Numbered from the stretch's first letter, positions 24,037 to 34,587 are shown. The stretch is DNA of 41,434 nucleotides from an uncultured Clostridia bacterium (GCA_934487205.1 CAKSRS010000015.1:1-41434), one strand, 5' to 3'. The notes: generated from the letters alone by a model not told the origin. Numbers and translations are program-made.

Positions 24037-26679
24037 ATGGACGACAATAAAAATATCGCAAAGACCTATAATCCGTCCGAATTTGAGGACAAGCTTTATA
24101 AAAATTGGGTGGAAAAAGGTTACTTTCATGCAGATGAAAATTCAGAAAAGGAGCCCTTTACAATCGTAATCCCGCCCCCGAACGTTACCGGGCAGCTGCA
24201 CATGGGACATGCGCTTGACGAAACACTCCAGGATATCTTAATAAGATATAAAAGAATGCAGGGTTACAACGCCCTGTGGATCCCCGGAACAGACCACGCG
24301 GGAATCGCCACACAGATTAAGGTTGAGGAAAATTTGCGCGTAAATGAGGGACTCACGCGCTACGACCTCGGCAGAGACGCTTTTTTGGAGCGCGTATGGG
24401 ATTGGAAAAAACATTTCGGCGACAGAATTATTAATCAGCTGAAGAAAATCGGTTCTTCCTGCGACTGGGACAGAGAACGTTTTACAATGGACGAGGGTTG
24501 CTCCAAAGCTGTGCGCGAAGTTTTTGTAAACCTATATAATAAGGGACTTATTTATCAGGGCTCGCGTATTATTAACTGGTGTCCGCACTGCATTACCGCC
24601 CTTTCCGATGCGGAAGTAGAGCATGAGGAACAGGCAGGTCATTTCTGGCACATTAAATATCCGATTAAGGATTCGGACGATTTTGTTATAATCGCCACAA
24701 CCCGTCCCGAAACATTGTTCGGCGATACCGCCGTTGCGGTTAATCCCGATGATGAGCGCTATAAGGACTTAGTCGGCAAGATGCTTATTCTGCCCCTTGT
24801 CGGCCGCGAAATTCCGGTTATCGCCGATGAATATGTTGACAAAGAATTCGGAACCGGCTGTGTTAAAATCACTCCCGCGCATGACCCTAACGACTTTGAA
24901 GTAGGCAAACGCCATAATTTGGAACAAATTAAAGTTCTTAACGATGACGCAACAATGAACTCCTATGCCGGCAAATATGAAGGTATGGACCGCTATGAGT
25001 GCCGTAAAGCTATGGTAGCCGACCTTGAGGCTCAGGGACTTTTGGTTAAGGTTGAGGAACATTCCCACAATGTCGGCACATGCTACCGCTGCGGGACTAC
25101 GGTTGAGCCGATTATTTCAAAACAGTGGTTCGTTAAAATGAAACCTTTGGCAGAACCGGCGATTGCGGCTGTTAAAAATGGCGATACTCAATTTGTGCCC
25201 GAACGTTTTTCAAAGACATATATGAACTGGATGGAAAATGTTTTTGACTGGTGTATTTCACGTCAGCTGTGGTGGGGACACCGCATACCTGCATTTTACT
25301 GCGATGAATGCGGCGAAACTACCGTTTCAAAAGAGGATATCACCGTTTGCCCGCATTGCGGCGGAAAAGTTCATCAGGACGAAGATGTTCTTGACACATG
25401 GTTCTCCTCGGCATTATGGCCCTTCTCGACTCTCGGCTGGCCGGAAAAAACAAAGGACTTGGAAACATTCTACCCGACAAGCGTGCTTGTAACCGGTTAC
25501 GACATTATCTTCTTCTGGGTATCAAGAATGATTTTCTCTGGACTTGAACATACCGGCAAAGCACCGTTTAAGCATGTGTTCATTCACGGTCTTGTGCGCG
25601 ATTCACAGGGACGTAAAATGTCAAAATCTCTCGGCAACGGTATTGATCCGCTGGAAATTATCGATAAATACGGTGCGGACGCTCTGCGTTTTACTCTTGC
25701 AACAGGCAATGCGCCCGGTAACGACATGCGTTTCTACATCGAACGTGTCGAGGCAAGCCGCAATTTTGCCAATAAAATTTGGAACGCATCGCGTTTTACC
25801 TTAATGAATTTGGATATAACCGAAAACAAGCTGCCCGAAACATCGGATTTGCAGCTTGAAGATAAATGGATAATTTCCAAATACAATACACTTTGCCGCG
25901 AAGTTACGGAAAATCTTGATAAATTTGAACTCGGCGTTGCCGTTTCAAAATTGTATGATTTTATCTGGGACAACTTCTGCGACTGGTATATTGAACTTGT
26001 AAAACCTCGTCTTTTCGACAAGGAAAATCCGTCGGCAAAAACCGCGCAATATGTTCTGACATACGTTCTGTCAAATACGATGAAATTGCTGCACCCGTTT
26101 ATGCCTTTTATTACGGAAGAAATATGGCAGCATCTCCCGCATGACGGTGAAAGCATTGTTATAAGTGATTATCCGAAGTTTGATGCGGCTCTTTCCTTCC
26201 CCGAAGATGAAAAGAAGATGGAGCTTATCATGGGAGCAATTTCCGCAATACGCAACCGCCGTGCGGAAATGAATGTTCCGCCTTCCAAAAAGGCAAAAGT
26301 GATTATAGTTACCGACAAAACCGATGTTTTTGAAAAAGGTACGGTATTCTTTGAAAAACTTGCATCTGCCGCTGATGTTTCGGTTCGCACCTCTAAAAAT
26401 GATATTGATGCAAATGCCGTAAATATCGTCGTTGACAGTGCGGAAATATTCATTCCAACGGGCGAATTGGTTGACAAGGACAAAGAGCTTGCGCGCCTTA
26501 ATGATGAGAAAAAACGCCTTGAAGGCGAAATCAAGCGTGTTGAAGGAAAACTTTCAAATCAGGGATTTGTTTCCAAAGCGCCCGAAAAAGTTATTAACGA
26601 AGAACGTGAAAAGGGCAAAAAATATGCCGACATGCTTGAAAAGGTACTTGAAAGAATAAAAAATCTCGAAAATATGTAA
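24037..26679 (+). CDS. valS: Valyl-tRNA synthetase
   Basis: An 880-residue class I aminoacyl-tRNA synthetase that charges tRNA-Val. The HIGH motif is in PPPNVTGQLHMGHAL near residue 46, and KMSKS is in GRKMSKSLGNG near residue 525. A CP1 editing domain lies between (TTRPETLFGDTAVAV), with zinc-type Cys pairs CYRCGT and CDECG / CPHCGG. The last 70 residues form the ValS coiled-coil tRNA arm. I placed the start at the ATG at 24037, after AGGAGG; an open frame extends upstream to 23947 but lies over the promoter. It is followed by a hairpin and then folC. Confidence 0.97.
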   Translation: MDDNKNIAKTYNPSEFEDKLYKNWVEKGYFHADENSEKEPFTIVIPPPNVTGQLHMGHALDETLQDILIRYKRMQGYNALWIPGTDHAGIATQIKVEENLRVNEGLTRYDLGRDAFLERVWDWKKHFGDRIINQLKKIGSSCDWDRERFTMDEGCSKAVREVFVNLYNKGLIYQGSRIINWCPHCITALSDAEVEHEEQAGHFWHIKYPIKDSDDFVIIATTRPETLFGDTAVAVNPDDERYKDLVGKMLILPLVGREIPVIADEYVDKEFGTGCVKITPAHDPNDFEVGKRHNLEQIKVLNDDATMNSYAGKYEGMDRYECRKAMVADLEAQGLLVKVEEHSHNVGTCYRCGTTVEPIISKQWFVKMKPLAEPAIAAVKNGDTQFVPERFSKTYMNWMENVFDWCISRQLWWGHRIPAFYCDECGETTVSKEDITVCPHCGGKVHQDEDVLDTWFSSALWPFSTLGWPEKTKDLETFYPTSVLVTGYDIIFFWVSRMIFSGLEHTGKAPFKHVFIHGLVRDSQGRKMSKSLGNGIDPLEIIDKYGADALRFTLATGNAPGNDMRFYIERVEASRNFANKIWNASRFTLMNLDITENKLPETSDLQLEDKWIISKYNTLCREVTENLDKFELGVAVSKLYDFIWDNFCDWYIELVKPRLFDKENPSAKTAQYVLTYVLSNTMKLLHPFMPFITEEIWQHLPHDGESIVISDYPKFDAALSFPEDEKKMELIMGAISAIRNRRAEMNVPPSKKAKVIIVTDKTDVFEKGTVFFEKLASAADVSVRTSKNDIDANAVNIVVDSAEIFIPTGELVDKDKELARLNDEKKRLEGEIKRVEGKLSNQGFVSKAPEKVINEEREKGKKYADMLEKVLERIKNLENM

Positions 26680-26682
26680 TTA

Positions 26683-26708
26683 AACCGCCGGCACACATGC
26701 CGGCGGTT
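26683..26708 (+). terminator. Hairpin after valS
   Basis: A perfect 11-bp GC-rich stem, AACCGCCGGCA / TGCCGGCGGTT, with a CACA loop. The T tract is only three or four bases, so termination may be partial and allow read-through to folC. Confidence 0.6.
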
Positions 26709-26736
26709 TCAGGCTGCACCGAAATAAGAGAAAACC

Positions 26737-27918
26737 ATGAATTACGAAGAAACTTTAAAATATATAAACAATACGCCGAAATTTTCAAAAATTCTCGGTA
26801 ATTCCGACCTTGTAAGGCTTTTGGACAAGCTCGGAAATCCGCAAAACAAATTAAAATTTATTCATGCGGCGGGCACAAACGGTAAAGGCTCCGTCTGCGC
26901 CATGCTGGCGTCGGTTCTTCAAAAATCCGGATTAAAAACCGGGCTTTTTACGTCGCCTTTTATAGAGGTATTTAACGAGCGTATCCGGATTAACGACGAA
27001 AATATCCCCGATGATATCCTCGCGGAAATTGCAACACATGTTAAAAACACAATTGACGGTATGAAAATTGAAATATCGGTTTTTGCACAAATAACCGCAA
27101 TTGCATTTTTGTATTTCAGCATGGAAAAATGCGATATAGTTGTGCTCGAAACAGGCATGGGCGGGCGTCTTGACGCGACAAACGTTATCCTTCATCCGCA
27201 AATCTGTATTATTACCAAAATCGGTCTTGACCACACAGATTACCTCGGCAATACCATTGCTGAAATAGCGGCGGAAAAATGTGGAATTATAAAAAGCGGT
27301 TCAACCGTTATAACTTGTGAAAACCAACCCGATGCGGCTATGTCCGTCATAAAATCGGCATGTGTGGAAAAAAATGTCCGTCTTATAATTGCACCGCCCT
27401 GCGGCTATCCCCTTTCCCTTCCGGGTGAGTTTCAAAAACACAATGCCGGAATGGCATATGCCGCATGCCGCGTTTTAGGTATTGATGAAAATTTGATAAA
27501 GGACGGCTTTATGCACACAAGTTGGGCTGCACGTTTTGAATTTCTCCGTTCCGATATCATTCTTGACGGCGCACACAACCCCGACGGGATTTCGGCTCTT
27601 GCGGACTCACTGAAAAAACTCGGTAAACCGATAATTATCATTACCGCAATGATGCGCGACAAGGCATGGCGCGAATCCGCAAAAATACTTGATGCGGCAG
27701 CAGATAAAATTATCGTAACACAACTTTCCGACCCGCGCTGTCTTACGGCAAGCGAGCTTGCGTCGGGTTTTTCGTCATGCGAGATAATTTCGGATGTGCA
27801 GGGGACTGTGCGCAAAGCTTTTGAAAACTCCGATACGGATACAATTAAATGCTTTTGCGGCTCACTATATCTTGCGGGCGAAGTCCGAAAAACATTTAAA
27901 ACTCTTTACAATACTTGA
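26737..27918 (+). CDS. folC: Folylpolyglutamate / dihydrofolate synthase
   Basis: A 393-residue Mur-ligase-fold enzyme that adds glutamate to dihydropteroate or folates using ATP. The ATP loop is HAAGTNGKGSVCAML near residue 45. ETGMGGRLDATNV (about residue 140) and LDGAHNPDGISAL (about residue 285) are the other family blocks, the latter at the start of the C-terminal domain. The length is normal though slightly short. The ribosome site is weak (AAGAGA), and the gene lies 57 bases after valS, a pairing common in Firmicutes. Confidence 0.93.
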   Translation: MNYEETLKYINNTPKFSKILGNSDLVRLLDKLGNPQNKLKFIHAAGTNGKGSVCAMLASVLQKSGLKTGLFTSPFIEVFNERIRINDENIPDDILAEIATHVKNTIDGMKIEISVFAQITAIAFLYFSMEKCDIVVLETGMGGRLDATNVILHPQICIITKIGLDHTDYLGNTIAEIAAEKCGIIKSGSTVITCENQPDAAMSVIKSACVEKNVRLIIAPPCGYPLSLPGEFQKHNAGMAYAACRVLGIDENLIKDGFMHTSWAARFEFLRSDIILDGAHNPDGISALADSLKKLGKPIIIITAMMRDKAWRESAKILDAAADKIIVTQLSDPRCLTASELASGFSSCEIISDVQGTVRKAFENSDTDTIKCFCGSLYLAGEVRKTFKTLYNT

Positions 27919-27967
27919 AAAATATGATATTATAAAGTAAATAAAATTAATGAAGGTATGGTCACAA

Positions 27968-29785
27968 ATGACACTAAAAGATATAAAATCACCTGAAGAT
28001 ATCAGGGGGCTTTCAAACGAAAATCTGAAAACTCTTGCTTTTGAAATAAGAAAATTCCTGGTGCAATCCGTAACAAAAACAGGCGGACACCTCGCGTCAA
28101 ACCTCGGCGTAGTTGAACTTACGCTTGCACTTCACTCGGTATTTGACTTTTCCAAAGACAGAATTATCTGGGACGTAGGTCATCAGGCATATGTTCACAA
28201 GATACTGACAGGGCGCAAAGACAAATTCGATTCTTTGCGCCGTTTCGGCGGTCTTTCCGGATTTCCCAAAACCGCCGAAAGCATTTATGACGCATTTAAT
28301 ACGGGACATTCGTCAACTTCCGCATCTGCCGCCATGGGTATGGCACGCGCACGGGATTTATCGGACGGCGATTACGACGTAGTCGCCGTTTTCGGCGACG
28401 GTGCTCTTACCGGCGGAATGATTTTCGAGGCGCTGAATGACGCTGGGCACTCACGTTCAAAAGTAATATTTATTCTGAACGACAACGAAATGAGTATTTC
28501 CCAAAACGTCGGCGCATTGGCAAAATATCTGCAAAAACTGCGCCAGCGTCCCGGGTACTTCAAATCAAAAGACGCTATCGAAGAATTGCTTGCAAAACTT
28601 CCCATAGGTGCGGAAACGGCAACCAAAACAGCAAAAAAAGCGAAAGGCGCGCTGCGTAACAAAGTTATTCCCCCCACGCTTTTTGACAATCTCGGCTTAA
28701 ATTACATTGGTCCTGTTGACGGTCATGATATAAACGCGCTGAAAACCGTTCTCGCGCGGGCAAAAGCGTCGGATAAATCATCTTTTATACATGTCCGCAC
28801 AGTAAAAGGCAAAGGCTACAAGCCGGCGGAAAGTCACCCCGCGGAATATCATGGTATTTCCGGCGGGCAAAAATCCGTAAATGAAGATTATTCTGCAATA
28901 TTCGGCAAGGAGCTCGTACGTCTTGCGGCGGAAAATGATAAAATAGTCGCTATAACGGGCGCAATGCCGCTCGGTACGGGGTTATCCGAATTTTCAAAGA
29001 TCTACAAAGACAGATATTTTGACGTAGGCATTGCGGAGCAGCACGCCGTTACCATGGCTGCCGGTCTCGCAATGCAGGGATTTATACCCGTTGTACCTTT
29101 ATATTCAACTTTTATGCAGCGTTCATACGACCAAATTCTGCACGACGTCTGTCTGCAGAATTTACATGTCGTTCTATGCGCCGACCGTGCCGGTATTGTC
29201 GGTCAGGACGGCGAAACACACCAGGGTATGTACGATATTTCTTACCTCTCGCATATGCCCAACATGACGATTTTATCGCCGTCAAGCTTTTCCGAGCTTT
29301 CCGAAATGCTTGGTTATGCCGTAAATGTCCATAACGGTCCGATTGCCATACGCTATCCGCGCGGCTCGGTTCAAACGGAAATTGACACACATTTTCAGTT
29401 CGGAAAAACACAAACCGTTTCGGAAGGAAAAGATATTCTTATTATATCAAGCGGGCGCATGCTTTCCGAGGCAAAAAAAGCCGCACAACACTTTAACGCG
29501 CAGCTTATCGCTCTGCCAACGATAAAGCCCCTCCCCGAAAGTGAAATTATAAAAGCTGCCCGCGGAAATAGACTAATTGTCACTGCGGAGGACGGAACAA
29601 AAATCGGCGGAATAGGCAGCATGACGGCATGTGCACTGTGCGAAAACGGGATAAGCACACCTTTATTGATATGTGCCTTCCCCGACGAGCCGATAATCCA
29701 CGGAACTCCGTCCGAACTTGACGCATATTATCACATGGACGCGAAATCAATAATCAGAAGAATTGAGGAAAAACTAAATGGCTGA
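27968..29785 (+). CDS. dxs: 1-deoxy-D-xylulose-5-phosphate synthase
   Basis: A 605-residue thiamine diphosphate enzyme, the first step of the MEP isoprenoid pathway (pyruvate plus glyceraldehyde 3-phosphate). GGHLASNLGVVELTLALH and WDVGHQAYVHKILTGR are the N-terminal hallmarks. GDGALTGGMIFEALND plus the following N form the thiamine site, and DRAGIVGQDGETHQG is the transketolase-type C-terminal block. I chose the ATG at 27968, since homologues begin with this short lead-in; an ATG at 27950 is possible but has no ribosome site. It overlaps tlyA by eight bases. Confidence 0.96.
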   Translation: MTLKDIKSPEDIRGLSNENLKTLAFEIRKFLVQSVTKTGGHLASNLGVVELTLALHSVFDFSKDRIIWDVGHQAYVHKILTGRKDKFDSLRRFGGLSGFPKTAESIYDAFNTGHSSTSASAAMGMARARDLSDGDYDVVAVFGDGALTGGMIFEALNDAGHSRSKVIFILNDNEMSISQNVGALAKYLQKLRQRPGYFKSKDAIEELLAKLPIGAETATKTAKKAKGALRNKVIPPTLFDNLGLNYIGPVDGHDINALKTVLARAKASDKSSFIHVRTVKGKGYKPAESHPAEYHGISGGQKSVNEDYSAIFGKELVRLAAENDKIVAITGAMPLGTGLSEFSKIYKDRYFDVGIAEQHAVTMAAGLAMQGFIPVVPLYSTFMQRSYDQILHDVCLQNLHVVLCADRAGIVGQDGETHQGMYDISYLSHMPNMTILSPSSFSELSEMLGYAVNVHNGPIAIRYPRGSVQTEIDTHFQFGKTQTVSEGKDILIISSGRMLSEAKKAAQHFNAQLIALPTIKPLPESEIIKAARGNRLIVTAEDGTKIGGIGSMTACALCENGISTPLLICAFPDEPIIHGTPSELDAYYHMDAKSIIRRIEEKLNG

Positions 29786-30578
29786 AAAGGAACGTCTTGA
29801 CGTATTACTTGTAGAAAAGGGACTTGTTGAAAGCCGCGAGCGCGCAAAGGCGCTTATTATGGCGGGACAAGTATACATTGATAATCAAAAATGCGACAAG
29901 GCCGGGCAAAATTTTGAAGTATCCGTAACGCCCGAAATTCGCGGCGAAACACTAAAATATGTCAGCCGAGGCGGACTGAAACTTGAAAAAGCCATGCAGG
30001 AATTTCCAATATCTCTTGATGGAAAAAAATGCATGGATATAGGCGCATCTACCGGCGGTTTTACCGATTGCATGCTGCAAAACGGCGCAAAACATGTATT
30101 TTCCGTCGATGTGGGCTACGGTCAATTTGCATGGAAACTCAGACAGGACGAGCGCGTGACAAATATGGAACGCACAAACATCAGATATGTCACGCCCGAT
30201 GATATCGGTACGTCTCTCGATTTTGCATCAATTGATGTTTCCTTTATTTCGCTCCGACTCGTTCTTCCTGTTGCGTTTAATCTTCTGGGCGATAACGGCG
30301 AAGTTGTCGCGTTGATAAAACCACAGTTCGAGGCAGGACGCGAACAAGTTGGCAAAAAAGGAGTTGTTCGCGATATAAAAGTCCATTATTCTGTCGTGAA
30401 AAACATAACCGACTTTGCGGAAAATATAGGTTTTTTTGCCGAAGGTCTGTCTTATTCACCGATAAAAGGCCCCGAAGGCAACATTGAATATCTTATTTAT
30501 CTGAAAAAACAAGGACAAAACAACGTAACCGATGATATTATACACGATATTGTCGATAAATCACACACCGTACTATAG
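29778..30578 (+). CDS. tlyA: TlyA family rRNA 2'-O-methyltransferase
   Basis: A 266-residue protein with an N-terminal S4 RNA-binding domain (about residues 5-62, ERLDVLLVEKGLVESRERAK) and an FtsJ/RrmJ methyltransferase domain. The SAM loop is MDIGASTGGFTDCML, then VDVGYGQFAWKLRQD, and SIDVSFISLRLVLP holds the conserved Asp. The family methylates ribose in 16S and 23S rRNA; some members were called hemolysins, probably wrongly. It overlaps dxs by eight bases, as commonly seen in Firmicutes. Confidence 0.93.
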   Translation: MAEKERLDVLLVEKGLVESRERAKALIMAGQVYIDNQKCDKAGQNFEVSVTPEIRGETLKYVSRGGLKLEKAMQEFPISLDGKKCMDIGASTGGFTDCMLQNGAKHVFSVDVGYGQFAWKLRQDERVTNMERTNIRYVTPDDIGTSLDFASIDVSFISLRLVLPVAFNLLGDNGEVVALIKPQFEAGREQVGKKGVVRDIKVHYSVVKNITDFAENIGFFAEGLSYSPIKGPEGNIEYLIYLKKQGQNNVTDDIIHDIVDKSHTVL

Positions 30579-30588
30579 GAGAATTTTC

Positions 30589-31473
30589 ATGAAGTTATAT
30601 GATGATATGATTATAACCGGCGGTCGCGCCATAGCAAAATCATACGCTAAAATTAACCTGACTCTTGATGTGCTTGGAAAATTTGACAACGGATATCATG
30701 AAGTGAAAATGATAATGCAATCCATAAATCTTTTTGACCTTGTCATTGTAGATAAACAGCCGTCCAAAATCAGTATCTCCACAAACTGTTCCTATCTGCC
30801 GGTAAATTCCAAAAATATTGCATACAAAGCAGCCGAGCTTTTTTTTGAAAATACGGGAATTAACGGCGGTGCAAAAATTCTTATTCATAAAAATATTCCG
30901 GTGGCGGCGGGTCTTGCCGGTGGCAGCGGCAATGCGGCGGCGGTTTTGTGTGCGCTAAATCTGTTATACAACGCACAATTATCTGACACAGAACTTGCAC
31001 GGTTGGGACTTATGCTCGGTGCGGATGTTCCATACTGCATTTTCGGCGGGACATGCCTTGCAGAAGGCATCGGCGATAAGCTTACGCCCCTCCCGCCCGT
31101 AGTCGGCCTGCCCGTTCTTATTGTAAAACCGCCGATAAATATTTCCACCGCTGCAATATATGACAAAATTGACGGCACACCCGGATTAATTCACCCCGAC
31201 ACGGACGCGGCGCTTACTGCCGTTAACAGCGGTAATATTGACGTACTTTGCGCAAGCCTTTCCAACATTATGGAAACGGTCACAATTGCCGATTGCCCGG
31301 AAATTACGGAAATTAAAAGCCGGCTTTTAAAACTCGGCGCAAAAACTGCTGTAATGAGCGGATCCGGTCCGACCGTTTTCGGCGTTTTTCCCGACAACTA
31401 TTCCGCAAAGCTTGCTCTTGACTCGCTCTCCGAAAATTATGAGGAAGTTTTTCTTGCGCATACAATTTCATAA
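30589..31473 (+). CDS. ispE: 4-diphosphocytidyl-2-C-methyl-D-erythritol kinase
   Basis: A 294-residue GHMP kinase, the fourth step of the MEP pathway. The N terminus has SYAKINLTLDVLGKFDNGYH with the substrate-binding Lys and Asp region, and the ATP loop is PVAAGLAGGSGNAAAVL at about residue 105. MSGSGPTVFGVF is the C-terminal GHMP motif. The ATG at 30589 follows AGGAG; a longer reading to 30532 would overlap tlyA. With dxs it forms a small isoprenoid cluster, tlyA lying between. Confidence 0.94.
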   Translation: MKLYDDMIITGGRAIAKSYAKINLTLDVLGKFDNGYHEVKMIMQSINLFDLVIVDKQPSKISISTNCSYLPVNSKNIAYKAAELFFENTGINGGAKILIHKNIPVAAGLAGGSGNAAAVLCALNLLYNAQLSDTELARLGLMLGADVPYCIFGGTCLAEGIGDKLTPLPPVVGLPVLIVKPPINISTAAIYDKIDGTPGLIHPDTDAALTAVNSGNIDVLCASLSNIMETVTIADCPEITEIKSRLLKLGAKTAVMSGSGPTVFGVFPDNYSAKLALDSLSENYEEVFLAHTIS

Positions 31474-31491
31474 ATCAAACTATTTTAAGAC

Positions 31492-31534
31492 AAAATGCGA
31501 TACTGCGGCAAATTTTGCCGCAGTATCGCATTTT
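31492..31534. terminator. Bidirectional terminator between ispE and the ABC importer
   Basis: An almost perfect palindrome of about 21 bp per arm (AAAATGCGATACTGCGGCAA and its complement), with T runs on both strands. It separates the convergent ispE and sugar-permease genes. Confidence 0.92.
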
Positions 31535-31668
31535 ATTTTGTAATAAGCCTTTTTTTCATTAAGCTGCAATCGGCTTTTTCTTTTTCAAAGCATTATTGTC
31601 CATCTGCTAATGCGCCGCTGCGGTGGCATAAACATAATATAAGCAATTACGCGGTTATTATACTTAGT

Positions 31669-32520
31669 TTATCCTTTCACTGCGCCTGCCGCCACTCCCT
31701 TTACAAAATATCTGTTTCCGAAAGCGAACGCAACCAGCACAGGCAGCATTGCAATTGACGCACCGGCAAGCATCAAATTCCATGAAGATGCCGCCTCGCC
31801 CGTAGTTTTCAGCGCCATAAGCCCTACTATCAACGTTCTTTGTGCCGGTATTGTAAGTGTAAAAATGTTTGGTAAGAGATAGTCGTTCCACGACCCATTA
31901 AATGACAAAATCGCAATAGTCGCAAGAATCGGTTTCATCAGCGGAAGAATAATTTTGAAGAATATTCCGATAAATGAACAGCCGTCCATTTTTGCCGCCT
32001 CATCAATTGCAAACGGAATTGTTTCAACGTTTCCTTTAACGAGATATATGTAAATAATCGGTATTTTGAACAAATTTACAAACATCAGCGCATAAAGCGA
32101 TTTATCAAGGTGCAATGTAGTCAAAACTTTAAATGTTGCATAAATAGTTATGCCGCCCGTTTTTATAAACATCAACGCCGTAAAACAGCCGAAAATCAGC
32201 TTTTTAAATTTGAATTTTCCTCTTGCAAACACATATCCCGCCATCGCCGATACAAGCACCATGGACAGCATACTTACCACGGTGTAAATAACGCTGTTTT
32301 TTAACAGCACCGGAACACAGAACGATTCTGATGTCCATGCCTGTATATAGTTGTCAAATGTCGGCTTTTCAGGGAAAAGCGTTCCCGGTCTTGTCAGAAT
32401 TTCCATGTTGCTTTTAAATGATGCGGAAATTGTATAAATAAACGGAAATACCGTCACTATAAGCATGCATATAAGCACAGCATATAAAATAATATTTGTG
32501 ATAATTTTTCTGTTTTTCAT
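31669..32520 (-). CDS. Carbohydrate ABC importer permease (MalG type)
   Basis: A 283-residue binding-protein-dependent transport permease with six membrane helices. The coupling-helix EAA motif reads EAAKMDGCSFIGIFFKIILP at about residue 185, and the C terminus ends with the usual NRYFVKGVAAGAVKG. It is intact. It stands downstream of a permease gene with two internal stops and a broken binding-protein gene, so it may no longer have partners. No ATPase gene is present; in this family a shared ATPase such as MsmX often serves. The substrate is unknown, probably a sugar. Confidence 0.9.
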   Translation of the reverse strand: MKNRKIITNIILYAVLICMLIVTVFPFIYTISASFKSNMEILTRPGTLFPEKPTFDNYIQAWTSESFCVPVLLKNSVIYTVVSMLSMVLVSAMAGYVFARGKFKFKKLIFGCFTALMFIKTGGITIYATFKVLTTLHLDKSLYALMFVNLFKIPIIYIYLVKGNVETIPFAIDEAAKMDGCSFIGIFFKIILPLMKPILATIAILSFNGSWNDYLLPNIFTLTIPAQRTLIVGLMALKTTGEAASSWNLMLAGASIAMLPVLVAFAFGNRYFVKGVAAGAVKG

Positions 32521-32541
32521 GTTTTCACCTCTATCTGCTTA

Positions 32542-33477
32542 TCAATACAGCGTGTTCATTTTATTGCTTATTCTGTTAAAGGATACGCCTATGATTGCAA
32601 AAAGTATGGTGGTAACAAGTGACATTGCACAGTCGTATCCGAGCTGTGGGCTTGTTTCGGCAAATCCCGGAACAAACTTTGTATAAAGATATGACATAAC
32701 CGCATTTGTCTGACCGTGCGGCCCGCCGTTCGTCAATACAATAATATATTCATTTATACTAAGAGAACCGAGCAGCGACAGGAGCAAAATCGTCTGAAAA
32801 ACAGGCGCAATCATCGGCAAAGTAATACTGAAAAATTTACGCGTATGCGAAGCGCCGTCAATATCCGCCGATTCATACAAATCGTCCGGCACGGTCGCAA
32901 GCGCTGCCAGCAGATACATGACATTTACGCCGAATGTCGCCCATATACTTCCCGCAACTATCATGGTTACAGCCAGCCGTTTTGTTGCAAACCAGTCTAT
33001 TTTTTCTGCAATAAGTCCCGTTCTCAACAAAATTCCGTTAATAATACCGTTATAATTGAACATATTCGACAGTATCAAACCGACAATTGCAACACTAATA
33101 ATATTCGGGAGATAATACATAGCCTGGAAAAATCCGGTGCCCTTCATTTTCTTATTCAGAATAACGGCAAGTATCATGGCAATGCTACGTTCTATCGGCA
33201 TTTTTAAAACAGCAAACAGGAAAGTGTTTCCCCATGCACGCCAATATGTAAAATCTTTCGTGAAAAAAGTTTTGAAGTTGTCCCAGCCTATAAATCACGC
33301 CTGCGAATCAATTCCGTAATATGAAAAGAATGACCACTTAAATGTCCACAAAATCGGGTACAGCTGAAATACAAGAAATCCTATTATGGGCAAAATCAAC
33401 ATGATGTAGCATCAAAATTGCTCGTTACCCATAAGACTTTTCTTTACCTTTTTAGATGATTTTCTGTTCGTTTGCAC
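32542..33477 (-). pseudogene. Carbohydrate ABC permease (MalF type) with two in-frame TGA codons
   Basis: Reading from a GTG at 33477 (after AGAGGTG) gives 312 codons of a MalF/UgpA-type permease, full length for the family. It is interrupted by TGA at codon 22 (33414-33412, between NEQF and CYIMLILP) and TGA at codon 61 (33297-33295, between GIDSQA and FIGWDNF). Sequence on both sides of each stop fits the family, and the rest is intact, including the EAA loop ESADIDGASHTRKFFSITLP. The stops look like single-base changes in an otherwise preserved gene. The part from the ATG at 33201 could in principle be translated (219 residues) but lacks the first helix. Confidence 0.8.
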
Positions 33478-33495
33478 TTATTACACCTCTTATAG

Positions 33496-34474
33496 TTATC
33501 TCTTTATATTCCAGCTCTTGTCAATATAGCTGTCCAAGCTTTCATCTATGTTCAGCTCATAATATTTCTTTGTTGCTTCGATAATATCCTTGTTATACTG
33601 CGCAAGCATATCCTCCGCGCTTACATTGCCGGACAAAACATCATTTATAATTCTGTCTTTTAATGACATATATCCTGTCATGTCGCTCTCCGGTATAAGG
33701 CTTGAATAATGGCTGATTTCCGTGAGCTTTGCAAATTCCGCCCAGCCTTTTTTTACATTTGATGCATCTATATCGTCAACAATGCTCCAGTCGTACGGAA
33801 TTTCAAGACCCTCTTTATACATCGTACGCTTGCATTCGTCACTTTCGAACCACTTAAGGCAAGTCAGTAATTTTTCAGGGTCTTTGGTTTTTACTGATTC
33901 GGCATTTATCAAAAGACTGTCACCGTTAGAACATACCTGCATGTACTTGTTATTCTTGTCAACAACAGGCAGCGGCACTACGCCCCAATCGCATCTCGCC
34001 GGGAACTGCTCATTTAAAACGCCGTGTTGTAACGGCACTCGGAACAGAATAGGTTTTACCTTTATACGTATTCTTAAATTTCACAAGCTTTCCCTTATAT
34101 TTGTCAACAAATTCCTGTCCGCCTGGAATATCCTCAAGCGCCGCTGCGTATCCGTTTTGAACCATATTTTTAATACCCAACGTACTCGGCATCATATCAG
34201 GACCCTGTCCGTTTTTTAGCGCCAGTTCAAGGCTTTGTGCAAATGAATCGCCCTCTATTACTTTGTATTCGATTTCAATTCCTTCCTTTTTACCCTCGTT
34301 ATTATTGAAATCGTCAACAAGCTGCTGAACCGTTGCCTTTGAATGTGAATTTGTTGTCCAAACACTCACCTTTGTGACATCAGAGCTCGTTGTCTGCTCA
34401 CTGCCGCAACCCGAAAGAACCGCCGAAAAAGATGAAGCCGCAAGCAGAACTGCCAAAATTTTATTTTTCTTCAT
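33496..34474 (-). pseudogene. Sugar-binding lipoprotein with internal deletion and frameshift
   Basis: The 5' part (34474 to 34010) encodes a lipoprotein signal peptide with lipobox VLSGCG and the N-terminal lobe of a family 1 extracellular solute-binding protein (SVWTTNSHSKATVQQLVDDF, then YSVPSAVTT). The frame then breaks near 34040. The 3' part (from about 34038 to 33496) continues in another frame with the C-terminal lobe (EQFPARCDWGVVPLPVVD, then CLKWFESDECKR). Together they give about 320 residues where 420-440 are usual, so about 100 residues are missing at the junction. The gene cannot make a whole protein. Confidence 0.8.
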
Positions 34475-34587
34475 AGTAAAGCCTCCGTTTATTTTTATTT
34501 TGTAATTTTATTATATCACATAGTATAAATTTATGGAAGTTTGATATTTGTCAACATTTTACGGCGTCGGGATTGTTAAAAATTAAC

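Noticed and set aside
33295..33414. TGA codons in the permease read as tryptophan (alternative genetic code)
   Set aside because: Several intact genes in the window (spoIIAB, ligA, the ABC-F gene) end at TGA with the next gene starting there, and other long genes have no internal TGA. Point mutations in a decaying operon explain the two codons better.
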